From Microvirga sp. (lineage in GTDB: Bacteria > Pseudomonadota > Alphaproteobacteria > Rhizobiales > Beijerinckiaceae): a stretch of DNA of 64,000 nucleotides. The stretch covers positions 2,188-66,187 of the forward strand of contig JAKOMT010000008.1 in the NCBI GenBank assembly GCA_022241475.1, in the 5' to 3' direction. The translations under genes and the position numbers were made by a program. Shown piece by piece: positions 33,139 to 41,725 of this stretch (its first letter is position 1; each line of letters begins with the position of its first letter). The notes beneath the pieces were generated by a model that saw only the letters and a program-made list of their open reading frames with translations, ran no database searches and was not told the DNA's origin.

Positions 33139-34136
33139 GAGGCTCGCCGGATGGTCATGAATTGCCGAAGGTCGAGGGGCGCGACCGGGCGGGAGGCGCG
33201 TTCGGGCGGCGGGGGGGCCGGCTCGGCGCTCGCCTCGACGGGCTGCTCGATCGCCGGCGCGGCCATGGCGCGACGCTCAACTGCGGGGCGATCGATCGCC
33301 GGCTTCGTGCGGGGGAAGTAAGCCAGGGCCCCGCCGGACGAGGCGTCCGCGCGCGCGCTCCACAAACGGGCGACCGCGTCCGACACCGCGCCGGGGCGCC
33401 CCGCAGTCTGGAACAGGCCGTGGAAGGCCGCATCGTCGAGTTTCGCAAAGGGCTCGACCGGCGCGTCATCGACGGCAGGCGGCTGCGTCGGAGGCGCGGC
33501 GGCGCTTGACGCTGTGTGATGGGCGGCGAGCACCGCATAGACCTCGCCGGCGCCGCGCGCGCGGCCCGAGCGGTCGTAGAAGATCGATCGGTTCGCCTTC
33601 GCCGCCTCGGGGAACATCTCGGCGGCGGAGGCGGTGGGGTCCTGCGTGGCGCGCTCGATGAGCGAGGTCGCGCCGCGCGCGCCGAGCACATGCGCGACGT
33701 AGAGATCGGCGGGGCGCGGCTCGCGCCCGATCGCGCCGGCCAGCGCGTCGCGATTGTGGTTGGTGAGCGCGCCGGCCATGATCGCGGCCGTTTCCGGATC
33801 TTCGCGCAGGGCGAGGATCTCCTGGCGCATCGCGGGGTCGGAGACCGCGAGGCCGCCGCCGGAGCGCTGCTCGATCGCGTTGGCCTCGCGTTCGAGGCCG
33901 AAACGCGGGCCTTCGCGCTTGACCATGGCGAGCCAGGTCTGTTCGATGAACTGGAAGAGTCCCGTCGCCGAAGAGGTCGAGGCTCGGGCGGCGGGGTTGA
34001 GCGACGATTCCCGCTGCGCCGTCCGCAGGAGGTAGTCGAAATCCGTTCCGCTTGTCTGGGCGCCCGTGCGAATAGCGTCGAGGACCGGATTGGCCGGCGC
34101 GCTCGGTGTCGCTGGGGGCGTGGTGAAGAGGAACAT
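33135..34136 (-). CDS. Lytic-transglycosylase-type (SLT) domain protein
   Basis: The 333-residue protein has a goose-lysozyme/SLT-type domain (about 25-180) with the catalytic E43 in TAQRESSLNP and ATGLFQFIEQTW, then HNRDALAGAIGREP and YVAHVLGARGA. The second half is rich in proline and alanine and carries no further domain. No classical signal peptide is visible, which is common for this alphaproteobacterial group. It presumably cleaves peptidoglycan glycan strands, perhaps to place an envelope machine. I chose the ATG at 34136; the longer open frame upstream reads as non-coding. It is coupled to the DUF2336 gene downstream. Confidence 0.8.
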   Translation of the reverse strand: MFLFTTPPATPSAPANPVLDAIRTGAQTSGTDFDYLLRTAQRESSLNPAARASTSSATGLFQFIEQTWLAMVKREGPRFGLEREANAIEQRSGGGLAVSDPAMRQEILALREDPETAAIMAGALTNHNRDALAGAIGREPRPADLYVAHVLGARGATSLIERATQDPTASAAEMFPEAAKANRSIFYDRSGRARGAGEVYAVLAAHHTASSAAAPPTQPPAVDDAPVEPFAKLDDAAFHGLFQTAGRPGAVSDAVARLWSARADASSGGALAYFPRTKPAIDRPAVERRAMAAPAIEQPVEASAEPAPPPPERASRPVAPLDLRQFMTIRRAS

Positions 34137-34285
34137 CGCTACCCGATCCGGAACGGCGGAAACGCCTGAGAGAACTGGCGATTCTTCGCCGTCCACGATG
34201 CGGCGGCTATGGTAAACGAATGCCTAAGATCGACGCTCCGGCAGCGCCGGGGCGACGGAAAACGACAACAATCCGGAGTTTTGCG

Positions 34286-34765
34286 ATGAGCGCCCCTCAA
34301 CCCCACCCCCGCGGCGGACTGTATCTCGAGGATTTCGAGGTCGGCCGCGTGTTCGAGCACAGGCTGCGCCGCACCGTGACGCAGATGGACAACATGTTGT
34401 TCTCCAACATGACGCTCAATCCGCAACCCCTTCATATCGATGCGCATTACTGCGCCGAGGAAACGGAGTGGGGCCGGCCGCTGATGAACTCGCTGTTCAC
34501 GCTGGGGCTGATGATCGGCATCTCCGTGAACGACACCACGGTGGGCACGACGATCGGCAATCTCGGCATGACCGACGTCCGTTTCCCGGCTCCACTCTTC
34601 GAGGGCGACACCGTGCATTGCACGACGGAAGTCGTCGCCACGCGCGAATCGCGGTCGCGCCCGGACGCGGGAATCGTCGATTTCCACCACAAGACCTTCA
34701 ACCAGAACGGCGTGCTGGTGGCCGAGTGCCGCAGGCAGGCCTTCATGCGCAGACGGGGGGCCTGA
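34286..34765 (+). CDS. MaoC-family hot-dog dehydratase
   Basis: The 159-residue hot-dog protein has the MaoC signature: YLEDFEVGRVFEH, RRTVTQMDNMLFSNMTLNPQPLHIDAHY and the NPQPLH site near the catalytic Asp/His region, then the GNLGMTDVRFPAPLFEGDT strand pair. Members add or remove water on enoyl-CoA or mesaconyl-type substrates. CGGAG lies 8 nt upstream of the ATG at 34286. The next gene, 4 nt downstream, is a CitE-like C-C lyase, so the pair may act on a branched hydroxyacyl-CoA (for example methylmalyl-CoA chemistry), which is inference. Confidence 0.85.
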   Translation: MSAPQPHPRGGLYLEDFEVGRVFEHRLRRTVTQMDNMLFSNMTLNPQPLHIDAHYCAEETEWGRPLMNSLFTLGLMIGISVNDTTVGTTIGNLGMTDVRFPAPLFEGDTVHCTTEVVATRESRSRPDAGIVDFHHKTFNQNGVLVAECRRQAFMRRRGA

Positions 34766-34769
34766 GGCC

Positions 34770-35633
34770 ATGAGATCCTGGCTCTTCGTCCCCGGCGACA
34801 GCACCCGCAAGCTCGAGAAGTCCCTCGCATCCGGCGCCGACGCGCTGATCCTCGACCTCGAGGATTCCGTGGCGCCGAGCTCCAAGCAGACCGCCCGCGA
34901 CGCCACGGCGGCTTTCCTGAGGGAGGCGAAACGCGAGAGCGGCGCGCCGAAGCTCTTTGTTCGCGTGAACGACCTGAGCACGGGTCTCACCACGCAGGAC
35001 CTCGACGCCGTGATGGAGGCTGGCCCCGACGGGATTGTCCTCCCGAAGGCGATCGGCGGCTCGGACGTCTCGCATCTCGCCGCGCTCGTCGCGGTGCGCG
35101 AAGCAGAATTCTCCCTCGACGACGGCGCGACGCGGATCATGGCGATCGGCACGGAGACGGCGCGCAGCATCTTCGCGCTCGGCGAGTTTCGCGGCGCGAG
35201 CCACCGGCTCGTCGGGATCGCATGGGGCGGCGAAGATCTCTCCGCCGATCTCGGCGCCGAGACGAACCGCGACGAGCACGGCGTCTTCACCGATCCCTAC
35301 CGCCTCGCCCGCACGCTCACGCTGATGGGCGCGGCCTCCGCCGAGGTCGACGCGATCGACACGGTCTATACGAGCTTCCGCGATCTCTCCGGGTTGGAGA
35401 AGGAGTGCCGCGAGGCGAGGCGCGACGGCTTCGTCGCCAAGATGGCGATCCATCCCGATCAGGTGGCGGTGATCAACGAGACCTTCGCCCCCTCCCCCGA
35501 GGAGATCGCCAAGGCGCGCGTCATCGTGGACGCCTTCAAGGAGGCGCCGGATTCGGGCGTCGTCGCGATCGACGGCCAGATGGTCGACGTGCCCCACCTG
35601 AAGCGGGCGCAGCGCCTGCTGCGCCGGCTCTGA
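34770..35633 (+). CDS. CitE-like (HpcH/HpaI) acyl-CoA lyase or thioesterase
   Basis: The 287-residue TIM-barrel protein begins RSWLFVPGDSTRKLEKSL, has ALILDLEDSV for metal and CoA binding, and VRVNDLSTGLTTQDL, IGTETARSI and AWGGEDLSADLG, all typical of the CitE/Mcl family. The length and the metal-site glutamate pattern fit (3S)-malyl-CoA thioesterase or a beta-methylmalyl-CoA lyase; these cannot be separated by eye. It follows the MaoC gene closely, and the pair is likely an operon. Its stop abuts that of the convergent flavin reductase gene. Confidence 0.87.
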   Translation: MRSWLFVPGDSTRKLEKSLASGADALILDLEDSVAPSSKQTARDATAAFLREAKRESGAPKLFVRVNDLSTGLTTQDLDAVMEAGPDGIVLPKAIGGSDVSHLAALVAVREAEFSLDDGATRIMAIGTETARSIFALGEFRGASHRLVGIAWGGEDLSADLGAETNRDEHGVFTDPYRLARTLTLMGAASAEVDAIDTVYTSFRDLSGLEKECREARRDGFVAKMAIHPDQVAVINETFAPSPEEIAKARVIVDAFKEAPDSGVVAIDGQMVDVPHLKRAQRLLRRL

Positions 35634-36260
35634 TCAGGAGGCGGGGGTGAGATCGCCCCCGCCCGGCGGCCGCGTGATGGAGAACTTCGTCTCGGGCGTT
35701 CCGACGAAGTAGTCCTTGTAGCCCGCCCGCGCGATCGGACGCATCGCGGCCGTGTCGACCATGCCGTCGACGATGAACCTGTCGTCGATATGGATCGCGA
35801 CGACCTGCCCGATGACGAAATGATACTTCGCCTCGCCTTCGAGCGGCGTAAGCGGGATGATGCGCAAGAGCTTGCATTCGAGCGCCACGGGGCTCTCGGC
35901 GACGCGCGGGGGTTTCACGAGGCGCGACGGCGCGGCGGTGAGGCCGGCGAACTCCATCTCGTTCTGGCCGCGCGGCAGCGGCGCCGAGCTCGCGTTCATC
36001 TGGTCGCGCAGATCCCAGGTCGCGAGATTGCAGACGAACTCGCCGGTTTCTTCGACGAAGGTCATCGCGTCCTTGATCCCCTGCGAGGAGAAGCCGACCA
36101 TGTGGGGGCTGTCGGACACGGCGTTGAAGAACGAGTAGGGCGAGAGGTTCACCTCGCCCTTGGCGCTGATGGCCGAAATCCAGCCGATGGGCCGCGGCGC
36201 GACGAGCGCCTTGAACGGATCGAACGGCAGCCCGTGGCCCTTCGCGACTTCGTAGAACAT
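35634..36260 (-). CDS. Flavin reductase family protein
   Basis: The 208-residue protein is a flavoredoxin/flavin-reductase-like split barrel: KALVAPRPIGWISAISAKG, SPYSFFNAVSDSPHMVGFS and VCNLATWDLRDQMN are diagnostic FMN-binding stretches. It reduces free flavin with NAD(P)H or binds FMN as a redox carrier; the partner is not known. A nitroreductase gene with the same orientation lies 107 nt upstream, but a direct link is not shown. The ATG at 36260 is the only sensible start. Confidence 0.88.
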   Translation of the reverse strand: MFYEVAKGHGLPFDPFKALVAPRPIGWISAISAKGEVNLSPYSFFNAVSDSPHMVGFSSQGIKDAMTFVEETGEFVCNLATWDLRDQMNASSAPLPRGQNEMEFAGLTAAPSRLVKPPRVAESPVALECKLLRIIPLTPLEGEAKYHFVIGQVVAIHIDDRFIVDGMVDTAAMRPIARAGYKDYFVGTPETKFSITRPPGGGDLTPAS

Positions 36261-36367
36261 GCAGACGCCCTCACTGGATCGGTTACGGGTTTACCCTAAT
36301 GCGCGCCCAGGCCGGGCGATACCGCTCCCTTGGTGACGATCGCCCCAATCGCGATGGGCGCGCATCG

Positions 36368-36940
36368 TCAGAGCCAGGTCACCACGGATTCGAGCGTGGG
36401 CCGCGCACGATCCGGCGGCGTGAAGTCGGCCGAGCCGATATGAACGAAGCCGGCGATCCGCTCCTCGGCGTCGAGCCCGAGCGCGTCGAGCACCCGGCGG
36501 TCGGACGCGATCCATTCCGTGATCCAGTTGGCCGCGAAGCCCGAGGCGGCCGCGGCGATCAGCAGGTTCTGGCAGACCGCGCCGGCCGAAAGGACCTGCT
36601 CCCATTCCGGGATTTTCGGATGCGGCGCCGCCCGGGATACGACGGCGACGACGACGGGCGCGCGCGACAGGAGACCCTGCTGCTGCGCGAGCTTCTCGGC
36701 GTCGATCCCCGGATCGTCGGCCAGCGCCGCGGCTGCGATCACGCCCCCGATGCGCTCACGCGACTCGCCGGCGATGACGATGAACCGCCAGGGCTCGAGC
36801 TTGCCGTGGTCGGGAACGCGCGCGGCGATCGTCAGCATGCTCTCCAGTTGCTCGCGTCCCGGCCCCGGCTCGCTCAACATCCGCGCTGCGGTGGAACGCC
36901 GCGCGGCGAGAAGGTCTAGCGTCTGCTGGTGCATCGTCAT
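36368..36940 (-). CDS. Nitroreductase-family oxidoreductase
   Basis: The 190-residue FMN enzyme of the YdjA/NfnB-like group has the FMN-binding LLAARRSTAARML, the ARVPDHGKLEPWRFIVI signature and LSAGAVCQNLLIAAAASGFAANW. It is expected to reduce nitro compounds, quinones or flavins with NAD(P)H. The physiological substrate is unknown. It may start at 36940 or two codons later at the second ATG. Divergent on the right is the signal-peptide protein at 37116. Confidence 0.87.
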   Translation of the reverse strand: MTMHQQTLDLLAARRSTAARMLSEPGPGREQLESMLTIAARVPDHGKLEPWRFIVIAGESRERIGGVIAAAALADDPGIDAEKLAQQQGLLSRAPVVVAVVSRAAPHPKIPEWEQVLSAGAVCQNLLIAAAASGFAANWITEWIASDRRVLDALGLDAEERIAGFVHIGSADFTPPDRARPTLESVVTWL

Positions 36941-37115
36941 CCCCGAAATCTGATTGGCGAGGCTATATCTCGCCCCCTGCGCGAGCGCGTCAACGGGCCA
37001 TCGCGGCGATTGCGGCTTGGCATCCCCGCCGATCTTGACGAGCGGCCTTGCGCGGACCGGCCATCGGCCTCATTTTCGTCGCCCTTTCGGGATTTTCGGA
37101 AGGCGTCGGACCAGG

Positions 37116-38084
37116 ATGCGGACGATCGATATGAGAACATTCGTGAGGGTTGCGGCGATCGGAGCGATCCTGGCTTCGCCGGCGCCCGCCTTGGCCCAAT
37201 CGGCGCCCGCGCCGCTCACCCTGCCCGGCGCCGCCGCGCCGCCGGCCGATCAGGCGCTGCGCCGGCCGATACTACCGCAGACCGGGACCATGCAGTTGCG
37301 CGCGATCTTCGCCGAAACGCGTCAGGTGATCGGGTCGGGACTCATCTGGCGCATCTTCCAGGAGAACGGGGATGGCGAGCCGCCGACGCTGATCGAGCGC
37401 CGCGAGGAGCCGGCGCTGAGCCTCAATCTGCTGCCCGGCAATTACATCGTTCACGTCGCCTACGGCTACGCCTCGGCCACGCGGCGGATCACCATGCAAT
37501 GGAGCGATCTCAACGAGATCGTCGCGATCAGCGCCGGCGCCCTGATGGTGCGCGGCGTCGTCGGCGAAAGCCCCATCGCGCCCTCGGCCATCACCTACGC
37601 GGTCTATGTTCCGTTGGCCAACGATCCCGAGGGCCGGCTCGTCGCGGCGGGGGTCAATGGCGAGGAGATCATGCGCCTGCCGGAGGGCTCCTATCACGTC
37701 GTCTCGACCTACGGCGAAGCGAACGCGACCATGCGCTCCAACGTCGAAGTCGAGGCGGGGCAGATAACGGAGGCGACGCTCAACCACCGCGCCGCGACCG
37801 TCACGCTGAAGCTCGTGGCGACGCCCGGCGGCGAGGCTTATGCGGGCACGGCCTTCAGCGTTCTCACGCCCGGCGGCGACGTGGTGCGCGAGGCGATCGG
37901 CGCGTTCCCGAGCGTCACGCTGGCGGAGGGCGAATACGTCGTGATCGCGCGCCATGACGGCCGCGTCTTCACGCGCGAATTCGCGATCCAGAGCGGCTAC
38001 AACCGCGACATCGAGGTCGTCAGCGCCGAAGACATGCTGCGCACGCCCGCTGCGAGCGACGAGGCCGCGCCCGACGCCCCCTGA
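37116..38084 (+). CDS. Periplasmic beta-rich protein of unknown function
   Basis: The 322-residue protein starts with a signal peptide (hydrophobic core RVAAIGAILASPAPALAQ, cut likely after ALA). The rest is made of about three repeated beta-sandwich-like units with patterns such as LLPGNYIVHVAYGYASATR, LPEGSYHVVSTYGEANATM and LAEGEYVVIARHDGRVFTR; each has the L-x-x-G-x-Y-x-V signature at about 100-residue spacing. This layout resembles carboxypeptidase-regulatory or PEGA-like modules of exported proteins. The function is unknown. It sits between the nitroreductase and gatB with no operon partner. I chose the start at 37116 ahead of the signal peptide; an ATG at 37131 is also possible. Confidence 0.75.
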   Translation: MRTIDMRTFVRVAAIGAILASPAPALAQSAPAPLTLPGAAAPPADQALRRPILPQTGTMQLRAIFAETRQVIGSGLIWRIFQENGDGEPPTLIERREEPALSLNLLPGNYIVHVAYGYASATRRITMQWSDLNEIVAISAGALMVRGVVGESPIAPSAITYAVYVPLANDPEGRLVAAGVNGEEIMRLPEGSYHVVSTYGEANATMRSNVEVEAGQITEATLNHRAATVTLKLVATPGGEAYAGTAFSVLTPGGDVVREAIGAFPSVTLAEGEYVVIARHDGRVFTREFAIQSGYNRDIEVVSAEDMLRTPAASDEAAPDAP

Positions 38085-38093
38085 ACGGTCGGC

Positions 38094-39566
38094 TCACTCT
38101 ATTCCGAGCTTCGCCTTCAGCAGGTCGTTCACGGCCTGCGGATTGGCCTTGCCGCCCGTGCCCTTCATGACCTGGCCGACAAACCAGCCGAGCATCGTCG
38201 GCTTGACCTTGACCTGCTCGACCTTGTCGGGATTGGCCGCGATCACCGCATCGACCGCCGTCTCGATGGCGCCGGAATCCGTCACCTGCTTCATCCCGCG
38301 CGCCTCGACGATCACGCGGGGCTCGCCGCCCTCGGTCCAGACGATCTCGAACAGATCCTTGGCGATCTTGCCCGAGATGACCCCCTCCCCGATCAGATCG
38401 ACGATCTGTCCGAGCTGGTCGGCGGAGACGGGGGAATCCGTGATGCCGTGGCCTTCCTTGTTGAGGCGGCCGAAGAGCTCGTTGATGACCCAGTTGGCGG
38501 CGGCCTTGCCGTCGCGGCCCCTGGCGACGCGCTCGAAGAAATCGGCGGAGTCGCGCTCGGCGATCAGAACCCCGGAATCATAGACCGACAGCCCGTATTC
38601 CATGATGAAGCGCTCTTTTTTCGCGTCGGGCAGTTCCGGAAGGCCGGCCGCGAGGTCGTCGACGAAGGCCTGGTCGAACTCGAGCGGGAGCAGGTCGGGA
38701 TCAGGGAAATAACGGTAATCGTGCGCCTCCTCCTTGGAGCGCATCGAGCGCGTCTCGCCCTTGCCGGGATCGAAGAGCCGGGTCTCCTGGTTGATCGTCC
38801 CGCCATCTTCCAGCACGCCGATCTGCCGGCGCGCCTCGTATTCGATGGCCTGGCCGATGAAGCGGATCGAATTCACGTTCTTGATCTCGCAACGCGTCCC
38901 GAGCGGCTCGCCGGGGCGACGGACGGAGACGTTGACGTCGGCGCGCAGGCTGCCCTTCTCCATGTCGCCGTCGCAGGCGCCGAGATAGCGCAGGATCGTG
39001 CGCAGCTTCGTCACGTAGGCCTTCGCCTCTTCGGACGTGCGCAGGTCCGGCCGCGAAACGATCTCCATCAGCGCGACGCCGGAGCGGTTGAGATCGACGA
39101 AGCTCATCGAGGGATGCAGGTCATGGATCGATTTGCCCGCGTCCTGTTCCAGATGCAGACGCTCGACGCCGACACGAATCGTCTTGCCGTCGGGCATGTC
39201 GACCAGCACTTCGCCCTCGCCGACGATCGGGTGCTTGTACTGGCTGATCTGATAGCCCTGAGGCAGATCGGGGTAGAAGTAATTCTTGCGGTCGAAGACC
39301 GAGCGCAGGTTGATCTGCGCCTTGAGGCCGAGCCCCGTGCGAACCGCCTGGCGGACGCATTCCTCGTTGATTACCGGCAGCATGCCCGGCATGGCGGCGT
39401 CGACGAGGGAGACGTTCGCGTTGGGCTCGGAGCCGAACGCCGTCGAAGCCCCGGAAAAGAGCTTGGCCTTGCTCGTCACCTGGGCGTGGATCTCGAGGCC
39501 GATGACGACCTCCCAGTCGCCCGTGGCGCCCTTGATGAGTTTGCTGTGATCGACCGGCGCGTTCAT
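38094..39566 (-). CDS. gatB: Aspartyl/glutamyl-tRNA amidotransferase subunit B
   Basis: The 490-residue protein is the tRNA-binding and kinase subunit of GatCAB, which converts Glu-tRNA(Gln) and Asp-tRNA(Asn) to the amides. It contains [55 protein letters not shown] and the C-terminal YqeY-like tail. I placed the start at the ATG at 39566 because GAGGGAC lies upstream and the length then matches GatB; the longer open frame to 39620 adds a basic stretch without a ribosome site. The partner gatA and gatC are not in this window. Confidence 0.95.
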   Translation of the reverse strand: MNAPVDHSKLIKGATGDWEVVIGLEIHAQVTSKAKLFSGASTAFGSEPNANVSLVDAAMPGMLPVINEECVRQAVRTGLGLKAQINLRSVFDRKNYFYPDLPQGYQISQYKHPIVGEGEVLVDMPDGKTIRVGVERLHLEQDAGKSIHDLHPSMSFVDLNRSGVALMEIVSRPDLRTSEEAKAYVTKLRTILRYLGACDGDMEKGSLRADVNVSVRRPGEPLGTRCEIKNVNSIRFIGQAIEYEARRQIGVLEDGGTINQETRLFDPGKGETRSMRSKEEAHDYRYFPDPDLLPLEFDQAFVDDLAAGLPELPDAKKERFIMEYGLSVYDSGVLIAERDSADFFERVARGRDGKAAANWVINELFGRLNKEGHGITDSPVSADQLGQIVDLIGEGVISGKIAKDLFEIVWTEGGEPRVIVEARGMKQVTDSGAIETAVDAVIAANPDKVEQVKVKPTMLGWFVGQVMKGTGGKANPQAVNDLLKAKLGIE

Positions 39567-39713
39567 CTGGCTTTGTCCCTCGCATGTCCGGCTACGGGTT
39601 AGCGCTCTCCGGCGTCGCATTCAAGTCGCGCCTGCCCGAACCGGCGGAATGGCGAGCGCGACAATCGCGCGGCCGCCGATGCAACTCTTTTTCGAATGAT
39701 GCGTTGTTCAGCA

Positions 39714-39719
39714 TATAAA
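39714..39719 (+). promoter_or_regulatory. Possible -10 box of the small TM protein gene
   Basis: TATAAA lies 20 nt before the ATG of the downstream gene, but no clear -35 box sits at the right distance. Support is only from position and base match. Confidence 0.2.
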
Positions 39720-39739
39720 TCGAACGAGGAGTGCTCGAG

Positions 39740-40132
39740 ATGAACGAACGCGACCCATATCGCGATCCGGTGAAGGGTGACCCCACGCTTCCGAATCGCA
39801 ACCCCAACGTCACGCAGCCGGGCGTCGACCCCAATGTCGCGGGTCATCGTACGGTGATTTCGCAGCGGACGTCGTCAAACGGAATCTGGATCGCCGCCGT
39901 GGCCGTCGTGCTGGTCGCGCTCGCGGCCTTCTTCATGATGGGCCAGCCGTCCGGTACGAGCGACGTGCCGGTGACCGGGACGATCCCGCAGACCGAACAG
40001 CCCGCGACGGCGCCGATGTCGCCGTCCGCTCCCGGCGGGACGGGTGGCATGGGCGGCGCTCCGGCGCTGGACGCTCCCCCGGCTAGCGCTCCTCCGGCAG
40101 GCGCTCCTCCGGCTGGCGGTCAGCTTAACTGA
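39740..40132 (+). CDS. Single-span membrane protein with a proline/alanine-rich tail
   Basis: The 130-residue protein has a polar, asparagine- and proline-rich N-terminus, one membrane helix (about 48-68: GIWIAAVAVVLVALAAFFMM) and a tail with repeated APPA(S/G) units before the stop. The ATG at 39740 has AGGAG 8 nt upstream; a GTG three codons earlier is less likely because it overlaps that site. The arrangement suggests an anchored protein with the tail outside the cytosol. I recognise no family; similar proteins are common in Hyphomicrobiales. It is divergent from gatB. Confidence 0.7.
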   Translation: MNERDPYRDPVKGDPTLPNRNPNVTQPGVDPNVAGHRTVISQRTSSNGIWIAAVAVVLVALAAFFMMGQPSGTSDVPVTGTIPQTEQPATAPMSPSAPGGTGGMGGAPALDAPPASAPPAGAPPAGGQLN

Positions 40133-40163
40133 CCCCAGTCCCGCGCCCGCTCATAGTAGCGAG

Positions 40164-40454
40164 TCAGGGCCTCAAGCGCTTCGCAAAATAGGCGCTTGAG
40201 GCCCAAATGCATGCGGCGGCGACCCGCACCTGAAGAAGGAGCGGGTTTTCGCCGCCGACCGGCGCCAGCCACGGCAAGCCGACGGACGTGATCGCCCAGC
40301 CCACGAGAACCGCGACGAGCGGCGCGGCGAGCGCGGCGAGGAATATCTTGACGAACTGGTCCGCCCTCCAGCCGATATAGGCCGATATGGCGATCAGGAA
40401 GGGATCGAACGCCGCGAGAATCCAGACGTTCAGAGCGACCGACGGCGTCTCCAT
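40164..40454 (-). CDS. Small membrane protein of unknown function
   Basis: This is a 96-residue protein with three hydrophobic helices. It may begin at the ATG at 40454 (GGGAAGGG lies upstream) or at the ATG at 40466. The sequence contains SAYIGWRADQFVKIFLAALAAP and ends in AYFAKRLRP. I recognise no domain. It lies downstream of ndk on the same strand with a 68-nt gap, so cotranscription is possible. The coding call rests on the consistent helix pattern and start signal. Confidence 0.6.
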   Translation of the reverse strand: METPSVALNVWILAAFDPFLIAISAYIGWRADQFVKIFLAALAAPLVAVLVGWAITSVGLPWLAPVGGENPLLLQVRVAAACIWASSAYFAKRLRP

Positions 40455-40522
40455 GGCGACGAGCATCCCTTCCCTGCAGATTCAGACACCGGACCGGCGA
40501 GCGACCCGCTGGATCACTGAAC

Positions 40523-40945
40523 TCAGCCGACGATTTCGTTGCCCGAGAAGAACTGCGCGATCTCGATCCCGGCGTTTTCGACGGAATCGGAGCCGTGGGC
40601 CGAGTTCTCGCCGACCGAAAGAGCGAAAAGCTTGCGGATGGTGCCTTCAGCGGCGTCCTTCGGATTGGTCGCGCCCATCACGTCACGATACTTCGCGACG
40701 GCGTTCTCGCCTTCGAGCACCTGCACGACGACCGGCGCCGAGGTCATGAATTCGACGAGCTCGCCGAAGAAGGGGCGCGCCTTGTGGACGGCGTAGAACG
40801 TCTCCGCCTGAGCCGTGGTCATGAAAATGCGCTTCTGCGCGACGATGCGCAGACCGGCGGTCTCGATCACGGCGTTGATCGCGCCGGTGAGGTTGCGCTT
40901 GGTCGCGTCGGGCTTGAGGATCGAGAAAGTGCGCTCGATGGCCAT
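40523..40945 (-). CDS. ndk: Nucleoside-diphosphate kinase
   Basis: The 140-residue enzyme transfers the gamma-phosphate from ATP to nucleoside diphosphates through a phosphohistidine, H117 in NSAHGSDS. The start [17 protein letters not shown] is diagnostic. The ATG at 40945 gives the family's usual length; the open frame upstream is leader. A good sigma-70 promoter lies 38 nt upstream (40983-41011). Confidence 0.97.
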   Translation of the reverse strand: MAIERTFSILKPDATKRNLTGAINAVIETAGLRIVAQKRIFMTTAQAETFYAVHKARPFFGELVEFMTSAPVVVQVLEGENAVAKYRDVMGATNPKDAAEGTIRKLFALSVGENSAHGSDSVENAGIEIAQFFSGNEIVG

Positions 40946-40982
40946 GAGATTTCCAGTGCTTGAGAGAAATTGGAGATGCGGG

Positions 40983-41011
40983 CTTATAGCCGCGCTCAAA
41001 CTCTCTCTCAA
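40983..41011 (-). promoter_or_regulatory. Sigma-70-type promoter of ndk
   Basis: On the minus strand TTGAGA (41011-41006) and TATAAG (40988-40983) are 17 bp apart, each with five of six consensus bases. The start site would be near 40976, some 30 nt before the ndk ATG. This is the best promoter match I noticed in the window. Confidence 0.7.
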
Positions 41012-41052
41012 GCGCCATCGGTCGTTTCCGGCGACGCTCTACCAGGCCGGCC

Positions 41053-41322
41053 TCAATGCAGCGTGAGAAACAGCCGGGCCTCGCGCAGAGCCGCCTTCAC
41101 GTCATCGGCTGACATCTCCGCAGCGAGCTCGGCGCGACGCGCGGCAGCCTCGCGGCAGCCCTTGAACACCGCGACGTTGAGCCACTTGTGCGCGGCCACG
41201 AGGTCGCACGGAACGGTGCGCCCCGCGGCGTACATCAGTCCCAATTCGAAATACGCTTCGCCGCTGTCGAGAGCCGGGACGAAGCCCGAAACGTCCGCGC
41301 TTCCAATGTCCATACGCGCCAT
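41053..41322 (-). CDS. Sel1-repeat-like protein
   Basis: The 89-residue protein contains one Sel1/TPR-like helical hairpin: [34 protein letters not shown]. It is followed by a short helical tail ([10 protein letters not shown]). Such short proteins are frequent in Hyphomicrobiales; Sel1 repeats mediate protein contacts, but no partner is known. A GGAGG Shine-Dalgarno lies 8 nt upstream of the ATG. The gene stands alone 107 nt upstream of ndk on the same strand. Confidence 0.8.
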   Translation of the reverse strand: MARMDIGSADVSGFVPALDSGEAYFELGLMYAAGRTVPCDLVAAHKWLNVAVFKGCREAAARRAELAAEMSADDVKAALREARLFLTLH

Positions 41323-41725
41323 GATCGTGTCCTCCAGTCGAACCGTTCCGCCGATGACGCCGTACTTGGAGGCGCCCTTGTTGATGAACGCATCGTTGTT
41401 CCGATCGTGTGAAAAGACGTCTAAAATTGTCGGTGAATCGCCGCGAAAGGAACCTTTCGATGCGCTTAAGGATCGTTGATACTTGGTTTAGATCCGCGCA
41501 AATCATGTCTTTCTGAAACAAGTCCGGCTCTCATTCTTCGGACGGGCGTCGCGTTTCGTTCACGACGTTCCCAGTTGAGGACGATGCGAGCGCGCAGGAA
41601 TTCCCCGCCGCCGACAAGCCAAAAAATTGAAAAGCGGTCCCGCCGCCTCATGCGCGTGCTCGCCGTTGCGCAGCGCGCGCCGCTTGCTTATGGTCGCGCG
41701 CAGAGATGGATGGAGTCCGGGTTTG
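41323..41725. other. 403-bp spacer between divergent genes
   Basis: It must contain the promoters of the Sel1-like gene (minus) and the META-domain gene (plus). The frame of the Sel1 gene stays open for about 55 codons upstream of its ATG, but the strong GGAGG site makes that ATG the true start. I find no other gene, RNA structure or clear terminator here. Confidence 0.45.

Noticed and set aside
41323..41490. N-terminal extension of the Sel1-like protein upstream of 41322
   Set aside because: The frame is open for about 55 codons, but the GGAGG site 8 nt before the ATG at 41322 marks the start and the extra residues match no Sel1 pattern.
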